From Reyranella sp. (GTDB lineage: Bacteria > Pseudomonadota > Alphaproteobacteria > Reyranellales > Reyranellaceae), in assembly GCF_030651995.1 (NCBI RefSeq), contig NZ_JAUSBN010000013.1:28909-92908 (forward strand): a stretch of 64,000 bases of DNA, in the 5' to 3' direction. The position numbers and the translations under genes were made by a program. The notes under the pieces are model-generated. The model worked only from the letters and a program-made list of their open reading frames with translations, was not told the origin of the DNA and did no database searches. This document shows, in pieces, positions 48,355 through 57,674 of this stretch. Positions within the stretch are counted from its first letter, which is position 1. Each line of letters starts with the position of its first letter.

Positions 48355-50417
48355 GCGCGGTCCTCCAGGACGATCTGGCCCACTTCGTTGACGTGGGCGA
48401 TGAAGCCGGTGGGAACGACGGTGGTGGTGCCGTCCTCGACGATCAGCGCCGGTCCTTCGAACGACATTCCGGGCTTCAGCACCTTGCGTTCGTGGAGGGC
48501 GGCCTGCTCCTGGCGGCCGCTCACCGGATCGAACACCTCGCGATGGCCCGACGGTGTGGGAGCGGCGACCCTCGCGACGGGCTTGGCGGGCGGCGGCAGC
48601 GGCCGGTCGGTGGCGAGCGAGAGAGTCCAGGTCAGGGCTTCGACTTCCAGCCTGGGAATGGCGCGGCCGAACACCTGCTCGTAGGTCGCCTCGAAGCGGC
48701 AGCGCAATTCGGCGGCGGCGTCGGCGCCGAACGGCTCGTTTGGCAGCGGCACCGCGATCTCATGGCCCTGGCCGCGATAGCGCATGAAGGCCTGTCGCGA
48801 TTCGACCAGAGTCTCGCCCGGCGCCGCGGGCCGCACGACGGCCTCGGCCTCCGCCCGCATGGCGGCGAACAGCTCGTTCAGCATCTTCGCGTCGAACATG
48901 TCGAGCCTGACATGGCGCGTCCTTACGACCTCGTAGGCGATGGAGGCGCGCAGGAAGCCGAAGGCGGAACCGACGCCGGCGCCGACCGGCACGATGACCT
49001 GCTTCATGCCGAGCTTGCGGGCAAGCCGCGCGGCATGCAGCGGCGCGGCGCCGCCGAAAGCGATCAGCGCGCGGTCGGCGGTGTCCTTGCCGTTCTCGAC
49101 GGCGTGCACGCGGGCCGCACTCGCCATGGTCTCGTCGACGATTTCGGCAACGCCGGCCGCGGCGCCCTGGGCATCCGTGCCGAGCGGACCGGCCAGCGCC
49201 TGCAGCGCCGCTTCGGCCTTGTCGCGGTGCAGCGGAATGGCGCCGCCCGCGAAGCGCGTGGGATCGAGGCGCCCCAGCGCGGTGTCGGCGTCGGTGACGG
49301 TGGGCTCGGTGCCGCCGCGGCCGTAGGATGCGGGACCGGGCACGCTGCCCGCCGAGTCGGGGCCGACCTGGATGCGGCCCAGCGCATCGAGACGGGCAAT
49401 CGAGCCGCCGCCGGCGCCGATCTCGACCAGCTCGATGACGGGAATGCGCACCGGCAGGCCGGAGCCCTGAACGAAGCGATAGGCGCGCGCCACCTCGAAC
49501 TGGCGCGAGCGCTGAAGTTCGAGATCGTCGAGCAGGGTGAGCTTGGCGGTGGTGCCGCCCATGTCGAAGGCGACGGCCCGTCGGGCATCGTTCTCCGCCG
49601 CCACCGTGCGTGCCAGGATGGCGCCGCCGGCCGGTCCGGACTCGACCAGCCGCACGGGGTAGCGTCGCGCCGTATCGACCGTCGTGATGCCGCCCGACGA
49701 CATCATCAGCAGGAGCGGACCTGCGATGCCTTCCGTCTTCAGATCGGCTTCGAGCTGGCCGAGATATCCCTCCATGCGCGGCAGGACATAGGCATTGGCG
49801 ATGGTGGTCGAGGTGCGCTCGTATTCGCGGATCTCGGGGCAGACCTCGCAGGAGAGCGACACGGCGACGCCCGGCAGTTCCTCGGCAAGGATCGAGCCGG
49901 CGCGACGCTCGTGCGCCTCGTAGGTGAAGCTGTGCAGGAAGCAGACCGCGACCGCCTCGATCTTGCGCGCCTTGAGTTCGGCGGCGACGCGGCGCACCGC
50001 CGTTTCGTCGAGTGCCAGCAACACCGCGCCGTCGGAGGCCACGCGCTCCGGCACACCGAAGCGCAGGTCGCGCGACACCAGCGGCGGCGGCCGCTCCATG
50101 TGGATGTCGTACTGCTCGAAGCGATGCTCCCAGGCCATCTCTACGGAGTCGCGGAACCCTTGCGTCGTGATCAGCGCCGTGCGGGCGCCCTTGCGCTCGA
50201 TCAGCGCGTTTGTAGCGAGGGTGGTCCCGTGGACGACGAGCGTCACGTCCTGCGGACGGCACTTGGCTTCCGCCAGGATGGCGCGCACGCCCTGCAGGAC
50301 GGCGCGTTCGGGCGCGTCGGGCGTCGTCAGGACCTTGATGGCATGCGACGTCGTGCCGGTTTCCAGCACGACATCGGTGAACGTGCCGCCGATGTCGACG
50401 GCCAGACGGGAGGTCAT
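48351..50417 (-). CDS. hyuA: Hydantoinase A/oxoprolinase family ATPase subunit
   Basis: A 688-aa partner of hyuB. The N-terminus RLAVDIGGTFTDVVLETG is the ASKHA-type phosphate-binding loop, and a second glycine-rich loop AFDMGGTTAKLTLLDD lies near residue 288. VHGTTLATNALIERKGARTA and HSFTYEAHERRAG are typical. It uses ATP to activate a cyclic amide or related substrate. It begins 2 bp after the TctC stop, forming an operon with it and the aminotransferase. Confidence 0.92.
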   Translation of the reverse strand: MTSRLAVDIGGTFTDVVLETGTTSHAIKVLTTPDAPERAVLQGVRAILAEAKCRPQDVTLVVHGTTLATNALIERKGARTALITTQGFRDSVEMAWEHRFEQYDIHMERPPPLVSRDLRFGVPERVASDGAVLLALDETAVRRVAAELKARKIEAVAVCFLHSFTYEAHERRAGSILAEELPGVAVSLSCEVCPEIREYERTSTTIANAYVLPRMEGYLGQLEADLKTEGIAGPLLLMMSSGGITTVDTARRYPVRLVESGPAGGAILARTVAAENDARRAVAFDMGGTTAKLTLLDDLELQRSRQFEVARAYRFVQGSGLPVRIPVIELVEIGAGGGSIARLDALGRIQVGPDSAGSVPGPASYGRGGTEPTVTDADTALGRLDPTRFAGGAIPLHRDKAEAALQALAGPLGTDAQGAAAGVAEIVDETMASAARVHAVENGKDTADRALIAFGGAAPLHAARLARKLGMKQVIVPVGAGVGSAFGFLRASIAYEVVRTRHVRLDMFDAKMLNELFAAMRAEAEAVVRPAAPGETLVESRQAFMRYRGQGHEIAVPLPNEPFGADAAAELRCRFEATYEQVFGRAIPRLEVEALTWTLSLATDRPLPPPAKPVARVAAPTPSGHREVFDPVSGRQEQAALHERKVLKPGMSFEGPALIVEDGTTTVVPTGFIAHVNEVGQIVLEDRA

Positions 50418-50419
50418 TC

Positions 50420-51397
50420 TTACTCGTCGATCTTGATGTTGCCCTTGCGTACCACGTCACCCCAGGTGACGGAATCGCGCTTCAGGAAGGCCACGTATTC
50501 GGCAGGCGGCAGGAGGGCCGGCGTGAGACCGCTCTCGTCGTATTTCTTCTTCACGTCCGGCTCGGCCAGGACCTTGGCGATGGCCGCGTACAGCCGGTCG
50601 ACGATCGGCTGGGGCGTGCCGGCAGGGGCGGCGAGTCCGTACCAGTTCTCCGCCACGTAGCCCTTCACGGCCTCGTCGAGCGCCGGCGTGTCGGGGAGGA
50701 CGGGCCAGCGCTGGGGCGAGGTCACGGCCATGGCGCGCGCCTTGCCGCTGCGGATCAGGCCGAGCGTCGCGGGATCGCCGAAATAGGCATCGACGATGCC
50801 GGCCGCGAGGTCGTTCAGCGCCGGACCGGTGCCGCGATAGGGCACGTGGATCATCTTCAGGCCGGACATCTGGGTGAACAGTTCGCCCGCAAGATGCTGG
50901 CTGGTGCCGATGCCGCCCGAGGCCCAGCGCAGCTCCTGCTTCTTCGCCAGCTCCATGAATTCCGGCAGCGTCTTCGCCGGCAGGTCGTTGCGCACCGCCA
51001 GGATGAAAGGCATGCGCACCAGCCGCGTGATCTGCGTCAGCGCCATCGGATCGTACGGCATCTTGGTGCGCAGATGCGGGCCGGCGGTCAGCGTACCGGC
51101 GCCGGTGAGCGACAGGGTGTAGCCGTCGGGGGCTGCATGCGACATCGCCTCGACGCCGATGATCCCTCCAGCGCCGCCCTTGTTCTCGATGATGATGGTC
51201 TGGCCGAGTTCCTTCGACAGCGGCTCCATCATCAGCCGCGCCGTCAGGTCGACGCCGCCCCCCGGCGGAAAGGGGACGATGATCTTGATCGGCCGTTCGG
51301 GATACTTGGCCTGCGCCGAGGCGGCACGGGCGATGAACGGTGACACGAGCGCCGAGACGAGAAGCTGCCCCAGAAGTTGCCGACGAGTGTTACGCAA
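50420..51397 (-). CDS. Bug/TctC-family tripartite tricarboxylate receptor
   Basis: A 325-aa exported receptor with TTG start: (M)RNTRRQLLGQLLVSALVSP, a twin-arginine-like leader cut after SAQA, then the Bug signature YPERPIKIIVPFPPGGGVDL and IIENKGGAGGIIGVEAMSHA. I chose TTG 51395-51397 because GGGGA stands before it and the length then equals that of typical Bug proteins and of the other copy here. It lies between the aminotransferase and hyuAB, so it probably captures the substrate of that pathway. No tctAB genes are present. Confidence 0.85.
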   Translation of the reverse strand: MRNTRRQLLGQLLVSALVSPFIARAASAQAKYPERPIKIIVPFPPGGGVDLTARLMMEPLSKELGQTIIIENKGGAGGIIGVEAMSHAAPDGYTLSLTGAGTLTAGPHLRTKMPYDPMALTQITRLVRMPFILAVRNDLPAKTLPEFMELAKKQELRWASGGIGTSQHLAGELFTQMSGLKMIHVPYRGTGPALNDLAAGIVDAYFGDPATLGLIRSGKARAMAVTSPQRWPVLPDTPALDEAVKGYVAENWYGLAAPAGTPQPIVDRLYAAIAKVLAEPDVKKKYDESGLTPALLPPAEYVAFLKRDSVTWGDVVRKGNIKIDE

Positions 51398-51487
51398 ACC
51401 GATCCCCTTGTTCCTGATGCGACCTCGACAGGGTGGCCGTCGCTGCGTCGCCGTTCGATTCGAGTGCAATCTCGATGCCAGCGGCTC

Positions 51488-52648
51488 CTACAGCGCCACC
51501 TTCCTGAAGACCTCGACGAAACGATCGACGTCCTGCTCATCGTTGTAGACGTGCGGGCTGATGCGCAGGCGTCCGAGGCGCGGTGCGGCGTAGACGTTTT
51601 CGGCCGCGAGCTTCTGCGGCAGGTCATCCGCCATGCCCTTGGGGAACTGCAGGCAAAGGAGGTGCGGCGCGCGCAGCTTGCGGTCGAGCACGCGCACACC
51701 GGAGTTTGCGAGCCCGTCGGCGAGGCGGTCCGTCAGCATGGCGAGCCGCGCGACGATGGGATCGTTGCCCCAGCCCGCCATCATCTCCATGCCGACCGCC
51801 GCCATTTCGAGCGTGATGAAATGGTCGCGCTCGCCCATGTCGTAACGGCGCGCGCCGTCGGCATAGGAAAGGTCGCGGAAGTAGACTTTCTGCTCGGCGG
51901 CCACGCCTTTGCGCGCGGGCGCGGTCTGCTCGAGCGGCACGCCGTCTTGCCGGCGCTTGGCGACGTACATGAAGGCGCGACCATAGGGGCCGAGCACCCA
52001 CTTGTAGGTCGGGAAGATCAGGAAGTCGGGATCGAGCGTCTTCACGTCGATGCGACGAACGCCGGCGTCGTGTGTGGCGTCGACCAGGAACGCCGCACCC
52101 GCCTGGCGCGCCGCTTCGGCGATTCGCGGGAGGTCGATGGCGCCGCCATCCGACCAGTGCACGGACGAGATCGAGACAAGCGAGAGGGGAGCCGCATCCT
52201 TGCGCGTCATCGCTTCCAGCACCGCCGACGTCCAGTCGCCATCGCTGGGCTGCTTCACCTGCTCGACCGTGAAGCCTCCGTCCTCGGCGCGGCTCATCCA
52301 TTCCAGGACCGGTGAAGTGTGGTCGTCCTGCAGAACCAGCACACGGCTGCCGCGCGGCAGGTCCATCACCTTGCCCGCGGTCGACACGCCGTAGCCGACA
52401 GACGGGATCAGCGCGATGTCCGCGGGATCGGCGCCGATCAACGCCGCCGCCGCACTGCGCGCGCGTTCGTACTGCTTCGACATGAAATCTGCGTCGAGCT
52501 TCCACGGCTGCCCCTTGCGGGCGACGCCAATGCGCCCCGCCTCCTGAACCGCGAGCGGCAGCGGGCTCCAGGCGGCGGCATTGAGAAAGCAGACGTCGCG
52601 CGGGATGTCGAACAGATCGCGTTGGCAAGGAAGCATCGGGACCGCCAT
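51488..52648 (-). CDS. Class V aminotransferase family PLP enzyme
   Basis: A 386-aa fold-type I PLP enzyme. The Schiff-base lysine lies in FPTYKWVLGPYGRAF, the ring-binding aspartate in AFLVDATHDAG, and phosphate contacts in HTSPVLEWMSR and HWSDGG. It resembles the NifS/isopenicillin-epimerase-like branch. It would act on an amino acid, possibly the product or precursor of the hydantoinase-type step, since it leads the TctC-hyuA-hyuB cluster after a 90-bp gap. Specific reaction unknown. Confidence 0.87.
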   Translation of the reverse strand: MAVPMLPCQRDLFDIPRDVCFLNAAAWSPLPLAVQEAGRIGVARKGQPWKLDADFMSKQYERARSAAAALIGADPADIALIPSVGYGVSTAGKVMDLPRGSRVLVLQDDHTSPVLEWMSRAEDGGFTVEQVKQPSDGDWTSAVLEAMTRKDAAPLSLVSISSVHWSDGGAIDLPRIAEAARQAGAAFLVDATHDAGVRRIDVKTLDPDFLIFPTYKWVLGPYGRAFMYVAKRRQDGVPLEQTAPARKGVAAEQKVYFRDLSYADGARRYDMGERDHFITLEMAAVGMEMMAGWGNDPIVARLAMLTDRLADGLANSGVRVLDRKLRAPHLLCLQFPKGMADDLPQKLAAENVYAAPRLGRLRISPHVYNDEQDVDRFVEVFRKVAL

Positions 52649-52694
52649 CGGTGAAGGAGGCGGCGAGCGTAGGGCAATCGCGGACCAAGAAGAA

Positions 52695-52720
52695 GGGCGC
52701 CCGTCTCGCGACGGGCGCCC
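52695..52720 (-). terminator. Strong hairpin terminator of csbD
   Basis: Perfect 11-bp arms GGGCGCCCGTC and GACGGGCGCCC around a TCGC loop, 34 bp past the csbD stop. On the minus strand it is followed by TTCTTCTTGG, a moderate T-rich tract. It separates csbD from the aminotransferase operon. Confidence 0.78.
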
Positions 52721-52754
52721 TCTGTCTCGAAAATTTTCGCTGAAGGCCGCGGCG

Positions 52755-52943
52755 TTAGCCGTCGATTGCCTTCTTCAGCGCGTCCTTGGTCTTGCCGATG
52801 GCCTGCTGCGCTTCGCCCTTGCGCTCCTGGAGCGCGCCTTCGACCCGCATCTTGTCGCTGTCGATGGCCTTGCCGACGCCCTGCTTGACGTTGCCGACGG
52901 CCTCGTTGGTGACGCCCTTGATCTTGTCGGTCGTGCTGCTCAT
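52755..52943 (-). CDS. CsbD-family stress protein
   Basis: A 62-aa hydrophilic protein: MSSTTDKIKGVTNEAVGNVK, then GEAQQAIGKTKDALKKAIDG. This is the CsbD-like pattern of charged helices seen in many general-stress proteins, whose molecular role is unknown. GAGGAG lies about 7 nt before ATG 52943. A near-consensus EcfG promoter precedes it (52978-53002), which fits stress induction. It is divergent from the trehalose operon. Confidence 0.9.
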   Translation of the reverse strand: MSSTTDKIKGVTNEAVGNVKQGVGKAIDSDKMRVEGALQERKGEAQQAIGKTKDALKKAIDG

Positions 52944-52977
52944 CGTGTTCTCCTCTGTCGAAAGGTTGTGCGTCTTC

Positions 52978-53002
52978 AACGCCGTCCCTCCTTCGGCGTT
53001 GC
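52978..53002 (-). promoter_or_regulatory. Near-consensus EcfG-type promoter for csbD
   Basis: Read on the minus strand: GCAAC, 16 bp, CGTT. The alphaproteobacterial general stress consensus is GGAAC-N16/17-CGTT, so one base of the -35 differs. The -10 lies 35 bp before the csbD start. Confidence 0.5.
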
Positions 53003-53112
53003 AAAAATTCGGAGTCGACCGGATCGCCTGGTGGTGTCGTCCGATCGTCACAATCCTGGGCCGCTTGTTGGCGTCTTCGCCTTATTTTCGCCGCGCCGAG
53101 AGGGATTTTGGG

Positions 53113-53137
53113 GGAACCAGGGTCGTTTCACATCGTT
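53113..53137 (+). promoter_or_regulatory. Consensus EcfG-type promoter for the trehalose operon
   Basis: GGAAC (53113-53117), 16 bp, CGTT (53134-53137), a full match to the promoter of the general stress sigma factor EcfG. It points towards otsB, 116 bp before the start codon. Trehalose genes are well-known targets of this response. Confidence 0.7.
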
Positions 53138-53252
53138 GAATGAGCACGCGCTAGGCGCGACCGTCCTTTTCACCGGCGGCCCCCGAACCGCGGCGTGTAG
53201 TGGTCGAGAGCCCCTTCGCGCCCCAGGGCATCCAAGGCGCAGAGGGGACGAG

Positions 53253-54011
53253 ATGGCAGCAACAGACTTCGACTACGGCACCGCGCTTTTCCTCGATCTC
53301 GACGGCACACTGCTCGAGATTGCCGCTACGCCCGAACTCGTGGTCGTTCCGCCGAATTTGCCAGGGGTCCTGATGCAGCTTCACGCCGCGCTGGGCGGCG
53401 CCCTGGCCATCGTGAGCGGTCGATCTCTCAGGACAATCGACCAATTCCTGCAGCCTTTCACATCGGCGGCTGCGGGCGAGCACGGCGTCACGTTGCGCTT
53501 CAGCGACGGAACCATTGAAGAGATGCCGGCCGGTCTTGCCGTGACGCAGGCCTGGCGGGATTCGCTGGTGGCGGCCACGGAGCGCTGGCCGGGCGTGCTG
53601 GTCGAACCCAAGCCCCACGGCTGCGCGATCCACTATCGGTTGGCGCCGGAGCGGCACGACGATGTGTGGCGCCTGGTGCGCGCCCTCGTGCCGGAAGATC
53701 ATCCCTGGTTCCGGCTGATCCCTGCACGTGAAGCCGTCGAGATCGGGCCGCGCGGCACCTCCAAAGGACATGCGGTCGAGCGGTTGATGAAAGACAGCGT
53801 CTTCAAGGGCCGCCGGCCGATCTTCATCGGCGACGATTTCACCGACGAGGCCGGCATGAGTGCCGCGCGGCGCCATGGCGGCGAAGGATTCCGCGTGCAG
53901 GAAGTGTTCGACGGCGACCCGGCGAAGGTGCGCGCCTGGCTCGCGCGCAATGCCGAACGGATGGCGCGTGGATTGAACACACTCTCGACAGGAGCAGCAG
54001 CGCGTCCATGA
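53253..54011 (+). CDS. otsB: Trehalose-6-phosphate phosphatase
   Basis: A 252-aa HAD-type phosphatase that releases trehalose from trehalose-6-phosphate. The nucleophile motif FLDLDGTLLEI gives Asp15 and Asp17, SGRSLRTID is motif II, and GDDFTDEAGM near the C-terminus is the metal-binding motif. KPHGCAIHYR is typical of OtsB. AGAGGGG stands before ATG 53253. The stop overlaps the start of the GH15 gene (ATGA). It is the first gene of a three-gene operon behind an EcfG-type promoter. Confidence 0.92.
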   Translation: MAATDFDYGTALFLDLDGTLLEIAATPELVVVPPNLPGVLMQLHAALGGALAIVSGRSLRTIDQFLQPFTSAAAGEHGVTLRFSDGTIEEMPAGLAVTQAWRDSLVAATERWPGVLVEPKPHGCAIHYRLAPERHDDVWRLVRALVPEDHPWFRLIPAREAVEIGPRGTSKGHAVERLMKDSVFKGRRPIFIGDDFTDEAGMSAARRHGGEGFRVQEVFDGDPAKVRAWLARNAERMARGLNTLSTGAAARP

Positions 54012-55807
54012 GCACTCTCGACCTCGGCGTCATCGGCAACTGCTCGATCGCGAGCCTCATCGATCGCAACGGCCGCCACGTCTGGCATGGCCTGGGACGG
54101 CTCGACGGCGATCCGGTCTTCAATGCCTTGCTCGGCGGCAACGATCCGCAGGCGGGCTTCATGGACGCCGTCTTCGACGGCATCAAGGAAAGCAAGCAGC
54201 GTTACCTACCCAATACCGCCATTCTCGAGACGACCATCGAATGCACCGGCGGAACGGCGCGCATCCTGGATTTCGCGCCCCGTTTCCGGCGCTTCGGACG
54301 CATGTTCCGTCCGCCCATGATCATGCGCCGGTTCGAGCCGGTGGCCGGACGGCCGCGCGTTACCCTGCGCCTGCGCCCCACCTTTGACTACGGCGGGCGC
54401 AAACCGCAGGTCACCGTGGGCAGCAATCACATACGCTACTACGGCGATGCCTCGGTGCTGCGGCTCACCACGGATGCCTCGCTGAACTACGTGCTCCACG
54501 AGACCGAGTTCTCGCTCGACCGGCCGCTCACCCTGATCGTGGGCGCCGACGAGAGCATCACCGACAATGTCGATCAGCTGTCGCGCTCCTTCCTCAGCGA
54601 GACCGAGATCTACTGGCAGGGATGGGTGCGCGACCTCAACATTCCGTTCGACTGGCAGGTCGCGGTGATCCGGGCGGCCATCACCCTCAAACTTTGCAGC
54701 TACGAGGATACCGGCGCGGTACTGGCGGCGCTCACGACATCGGTCCCGGAAGCGGCGGGCACCGTGCGCAACTGGGATTACCGCTTCACCTGGCTGCGTG
54801 ACGCCTTCTTCACGGTGACAGCACTCAACCGGTTGTCGGCGACCCGCACCATGGAAAGTTACGTGCGGTTCATCATCGACGTGGTCGAGGCCGGAAGCGC
54901 GCGCGGCCAGGTCCAGAGTGTCGCGCCCCTGTTTCCGATCGCGCCGGGCACCGACACGGTGGAGCGCCTGATCGACACGCTGCCGGGCTATCGGGGCTAC
55001 GGCCCGGTGCGCATCGGCAACGCCGCGGTGGGCCAGCGTCAGAACGACGTTTACGGCTCGATGGTGCTGACGGCCGCGCAGATGTTCTGGGACGAGCGGC
55101 TGCCGCGGCAGGGCGATGTGGAGCTCTACCGTCAGCTCTGCGCCGTCGGCAACGAGGCGCACCGCGCCGCCCTCACGCCCGATGCCGGCCTGTGGGAATA
55201 TCGCGAGCGCGAGGAAGTGCACACCTTCTCCGCCGCCATGTGCTGGGCGGCCCAGCACCGGCTTGGGATGATCGCCCGGCGGGTCGGCCTGGGTGGCGAA
55301 TCGCGCGAATGGCTCGCCAAGGCAGGCGTGCTGCGCCAGGAAATCATGCAGCGCGGGACCACGTCCGGCGGCTGGCTGTCGGGCGTGCTCGACCGCGAGA
55401 TGGCCGATGCGTCCAGCCTCGTGCTGCCCGAGATCGGCCTGCTGCGTTCCGACGACCCACGCTTCCACGCCACGCTCGACATGGTCTCCCGCAAGCTGAT
55501 GAAGAATGGCTTCATCATGCGCTACATCGAGGCCGACGATTTCGGAGCGCCATCGAACGCCTTCCTGCTCTGCACCTTCTGGTACATCGATGCCCTGGCC
55601 AGCGTCGGCCGACGCGAGGAGGCGCTGGAACTGTTCAACAACGTGCTGGCACGGCGCAACCACGTCGGCCTGCTCTCGGAGGATCTCGATCCGCGCACCG
55701 GCGAGCTGTGGGGCAACTTCCCTCAGACCTACAGCCAGGTCGGACTCATCCTGTCGGCCATGCGGCTCTCGCGGAGCTGGGAGGAGGGTCTGTGGCACGC
55801 CTCGTGA
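54008..55807 (+). CDS. Glycoside hydrolase family 15 protein
   Basis: A 599-aa protein of the GH15 (glucoamylase/trehalase-like) group. It has an N-terminal beta domain (LDLGVIGNCSIASLIDRNGR) and an (alpha/alpha)6 barrel with NWDYRFTWLRDAFFTV at 255-270. The second catalytic glutamate region is HVGLLSEDLDPRTGELWGNF near the end. It overlaps both otsB (4 bp) and otsA (16 bp). Members of this branch include trehalases and dextran-type glucosidases. Its place between the two trehalose synthesis genes suggests that it acts on trehalose or a related glucan, but this is inference. Confidence 0.87.
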   Translation: MSTLDLGVIGNCSIASLIDRNGRHVWHGLGRLDGDPVFNALLGGNDPQAGFMDAVFDGIKESKQRYLPNTAILETTIECTGGTARILDFAPRFRRFGRMFRPPMIMRRFEPVAGRPRVTLRLRPTFDYGGRKPQVTVGSNHIRYYGDASVLRLTTDASLNYVLHETEFSLDRPLTLIVGADESITDNVDQLSRSFLSETEIYWQGWVRDLNIPFDWQVAVIRAAITLKLCSYEDTGAVLAALTTSVPEAAGTVRNWDYRFTWLRDAFFTVTALNRLSATRTMESYVRFIIDVVEAGSARGQVQSVAPLFPIAPGTDTVERLIDTLPGYRGYGPVRIGNAAVGQRQNDVYGSMVLTAAQMFWDERLPRQGDVELYRQLCAVGNEAHRAALTPDAGLWEYREREEVHTFSAAMCWAAQHRLGMIARRVGLGGESREWLAKAGVLRQEIMQRGTTSGGWLSGVLDREMADASSLVLPEIGLLRSDDPRFHATLDMVSRKLMKNGFIMRYIEADDFGAPSNAFLLCTFWYIDALASVGRREEALELFNNVLARRNHVGLLSEDLDPRTGELWGNFPQTYSQVGLILSAMRLSRSWEEGLWHAS

Positions 55808-57174
55808 TCGTCTCCAACCGCGTACCGGTTCCCAAGGCACGCGGCACCGCCGCGGGCGGCCTCGCCGTCGCCTTGCGCGACCTGCTGACGCCGGGCGCGA
55901 TGTGGTTCGGGTGGAGCGGCCGGCTCAACGCGGAGCCCTCCAAGCAGCCGGCCATCGTCGAGGCGCGCGGCGTTACCTACGCCACAGTAGACCTGACGCC
56001 TGACGACTATCGCGGCTTCTACGTTGGCTTCGCCAACGGGGCGCTGTGGCCCTTGCTGCACTTTCGGCTGGGCCTGATGCATTTCCGCCGCGAGGACTAC
56101 GAGGGCTATCTCTCGGTCAACCGCTCCTTCGCCTCGTCGCTCGCGCCGCTGCTGAAGGGCGACGACACGGTTTGGGCGCATGACTACCATCTCATTCCCT
56201 TCGCCCGCCTGCTGCGCAAGGAAGGCTTCGAAGGTCGCATCGGATTCTTCCTGCACGTTCCGTTCGTGCCGCCGTCGATGCTCGAGGCCATGCCGGTGGC
56301 GCGCGAGCTGGTGGCGGATCTCTGCGCCTACGACGTGGTGGGTTTCCAGACCGAGGAACATGCGCGCGACTTTCGCGACTGCGCGCATCGCCTGCTGGGC
56401 GCCACGGTCGACGGCGAGTGGATTCGGTTGGCCGGGCGCCGCGTGCGCGCCTTTGCCGATCCGATCGGCATCGATGCCCAGGGCTTCGCCCAGGACGCCG
56501 TACGGGCCGAGGGCGACAAGGAGGTGCTGCGGGTTGCCGAGAGCCTGTCGAACCGCGCGCTCGCCATCGGCGTCGACCGGCTGGACTACTCCAAGGGCCT
56601 GCCGCACCGCTTCGAGGCGTTCGGCCGCCTGATCGAGAAGCATCCCGAGCACAAGCGTAAGATCCACTTTCTTCAGATCTGTCCGCGCTCGCGCGAGGAG
56701 GTCGATGAGTATCGCCGGCTGCGCACCGAACTCGACCGGCTGGCGGGACGGATCAACGGTCGCTTCTCGGAGTTCGACTGGACACCGTTGCGCTACTCGA
56801 CCCGTGCCGCGCCGCGCTCGACCCTGGCGGGCCTCTATCGTCTCGGCCGCATCGGCGTGGTGACGCCGCTGCGCGATGGAATGAACCTGGTCGCCAAGGA
56901 GTTCGTGGCTGCGCAGTCCGACGAGGATCCCGGCGTGCTGGTCCTGTCGCAGTTCGCCGGCGCCGCCCAGGACCTGACCGAGGCGCTGATCGTCAATCCG
57001 TTCGATCCCGACGCCATCGCCGATGCGATGCATGTTGCGCTCACCATGCCGCTCTCGGAACGGCGGGAACGGCATGGAGTGCTGAAGGAGAAGGTCTTGC
57101 GCACGACGGCGGAGGCGTATTGCCGCCGCTTCATCGAGGCGCTCGAAGCGCCCGCCGCTGCGCGCGCCGCTTAG
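55792..57174 (+). CDS. otsA: Alpha,alpha-trehalose-phosphate synthase
   Basis: A 460-aa GT20 glycosyltransferase joining UDP-glucose and glucose-6-phosphate. Motifs in order: [77 protein letters not shown] and [18 protein letters not shown]. The start GTG 55792 is preceded by GGAGGAGGG inside the GH15 coding sequence, giving a 16-bp overlap and translational coupling. The stop overlaps the convergent GNAT gene by 4 bp. Together with otsB it makes trehalose, a protectant in osmotic and drying stress. Confidence 0.94.
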   Translation: MARLVIVSNRVPVPKARGTAAGGLAVALRDLLTPGAMWFGWSGRLNAEPSKQPAIVEARGVTYATVDLTPDDYRGFYVGFANGALWPLLHFRLGLMHFRREDYEGYLSVNRSFASSLAPLLKGDDTVWAHDYHLIPFARLLRKEGFEGRIGFFLHVPFVPPSMLEAMPVARELVADLCAYDVVGFQTEEHARDFRDCAHRLLGATVDGEWIRLAGRRVRAFADPIGIDAQGFAQDAVRAEGDKEVLRVAESLSNRALAIGVDRLDYSKGLPHRFEAFGRLIEKHPEHKRKIHFLQICPRSREEVDEYRRLRTELDRLAGRINGRFSEFDWTPLRYSTRAAPRSTLAGLYRLGRIGVVTPLRDGMNLVAKEFVAAQSDEDPGVLVLSQFAGAAQDLTEALIVNPFDPDAIADAMHVALTMPLSERRERHGVLKEKVLRTTAEAYCRRFIEALEAPAAARAA

Positions 57175-57674
57175 GAAACCAGGCCGAAGGCTGCAGGGTA
57201 GACGACCAGCCCGTCTTCGCCGTCGAGCGCACCCGGCACCAGTTCGAGCGCCATGAAGGAATCACCGTCGAAGGGCGAATCGAGGCCGCTCGCCAGCTCG
57301 GCCGAAAAGCCGAAGCGCGGATAGTAGTCGGGATGGCCCAGCACGACGACGGCCTGCCACTCGCGGTGCCGCGCCAGTTCGAGGCCGACTTCGACGAGGG
57401 CGGTGCCGATGCCCGATCTCTGACGCCCGGGATGGACGCACATCGGCGCAAGCGAGAGCGTCGGCACGGCGTCGTCATCGACCAACGTCGTCAGCGCGCT
57501 GAACAGGATGTGGCCGACGATGGTGCCGTCCTCGATGGCCACCAGCTCCACGGCATCGATGAAGGCCTCGCGCAACTCCTCGATCAGCCTGCCCTCGAAC
57601 GGTCCGCCGAAAGCCAGATCATTCAGGCGGCGGATAGCGCCATCGTCCGCCGGTTCGCGTTCGCGGATCACCAC
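57171..57674 (-). CDS. GNAT-family N-acetyltransferase
   Basis: A 167-aa acetyltransferase. The acetyl-CoA loop is MCVHPGRQRSGIGTALVEVG, preceded by VGHILFSALTTL and followed by VVLGHPDYYPRFGFSAELAS. The combination resembles YhbS-type enzymes. The start GTG 57672-57674 is chosen because family homology (VVIREREPADDGAIRRL) begins there and it overlaps the stop of the gene upstream. An ATG at 57701 is possible. It is the last gene of a five-gene minus-strand operon. Substrate unknown. Confidence 0.85.
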   Translation of the reverse strand: MVIREREPADDGAIRRLNDLAFGGPFEGRLIEELREAFIDAVELVAIEDGTIVGHILFSALTTLVDDDAVPTLSLAPMCVHPGRQRSGIGTALVEVGLELARHREWQAVVVLGHPDYYPRFGFSAELASGLDSPFDGDSFMALELVPGALDGEDGLVVYPAAFGLVS

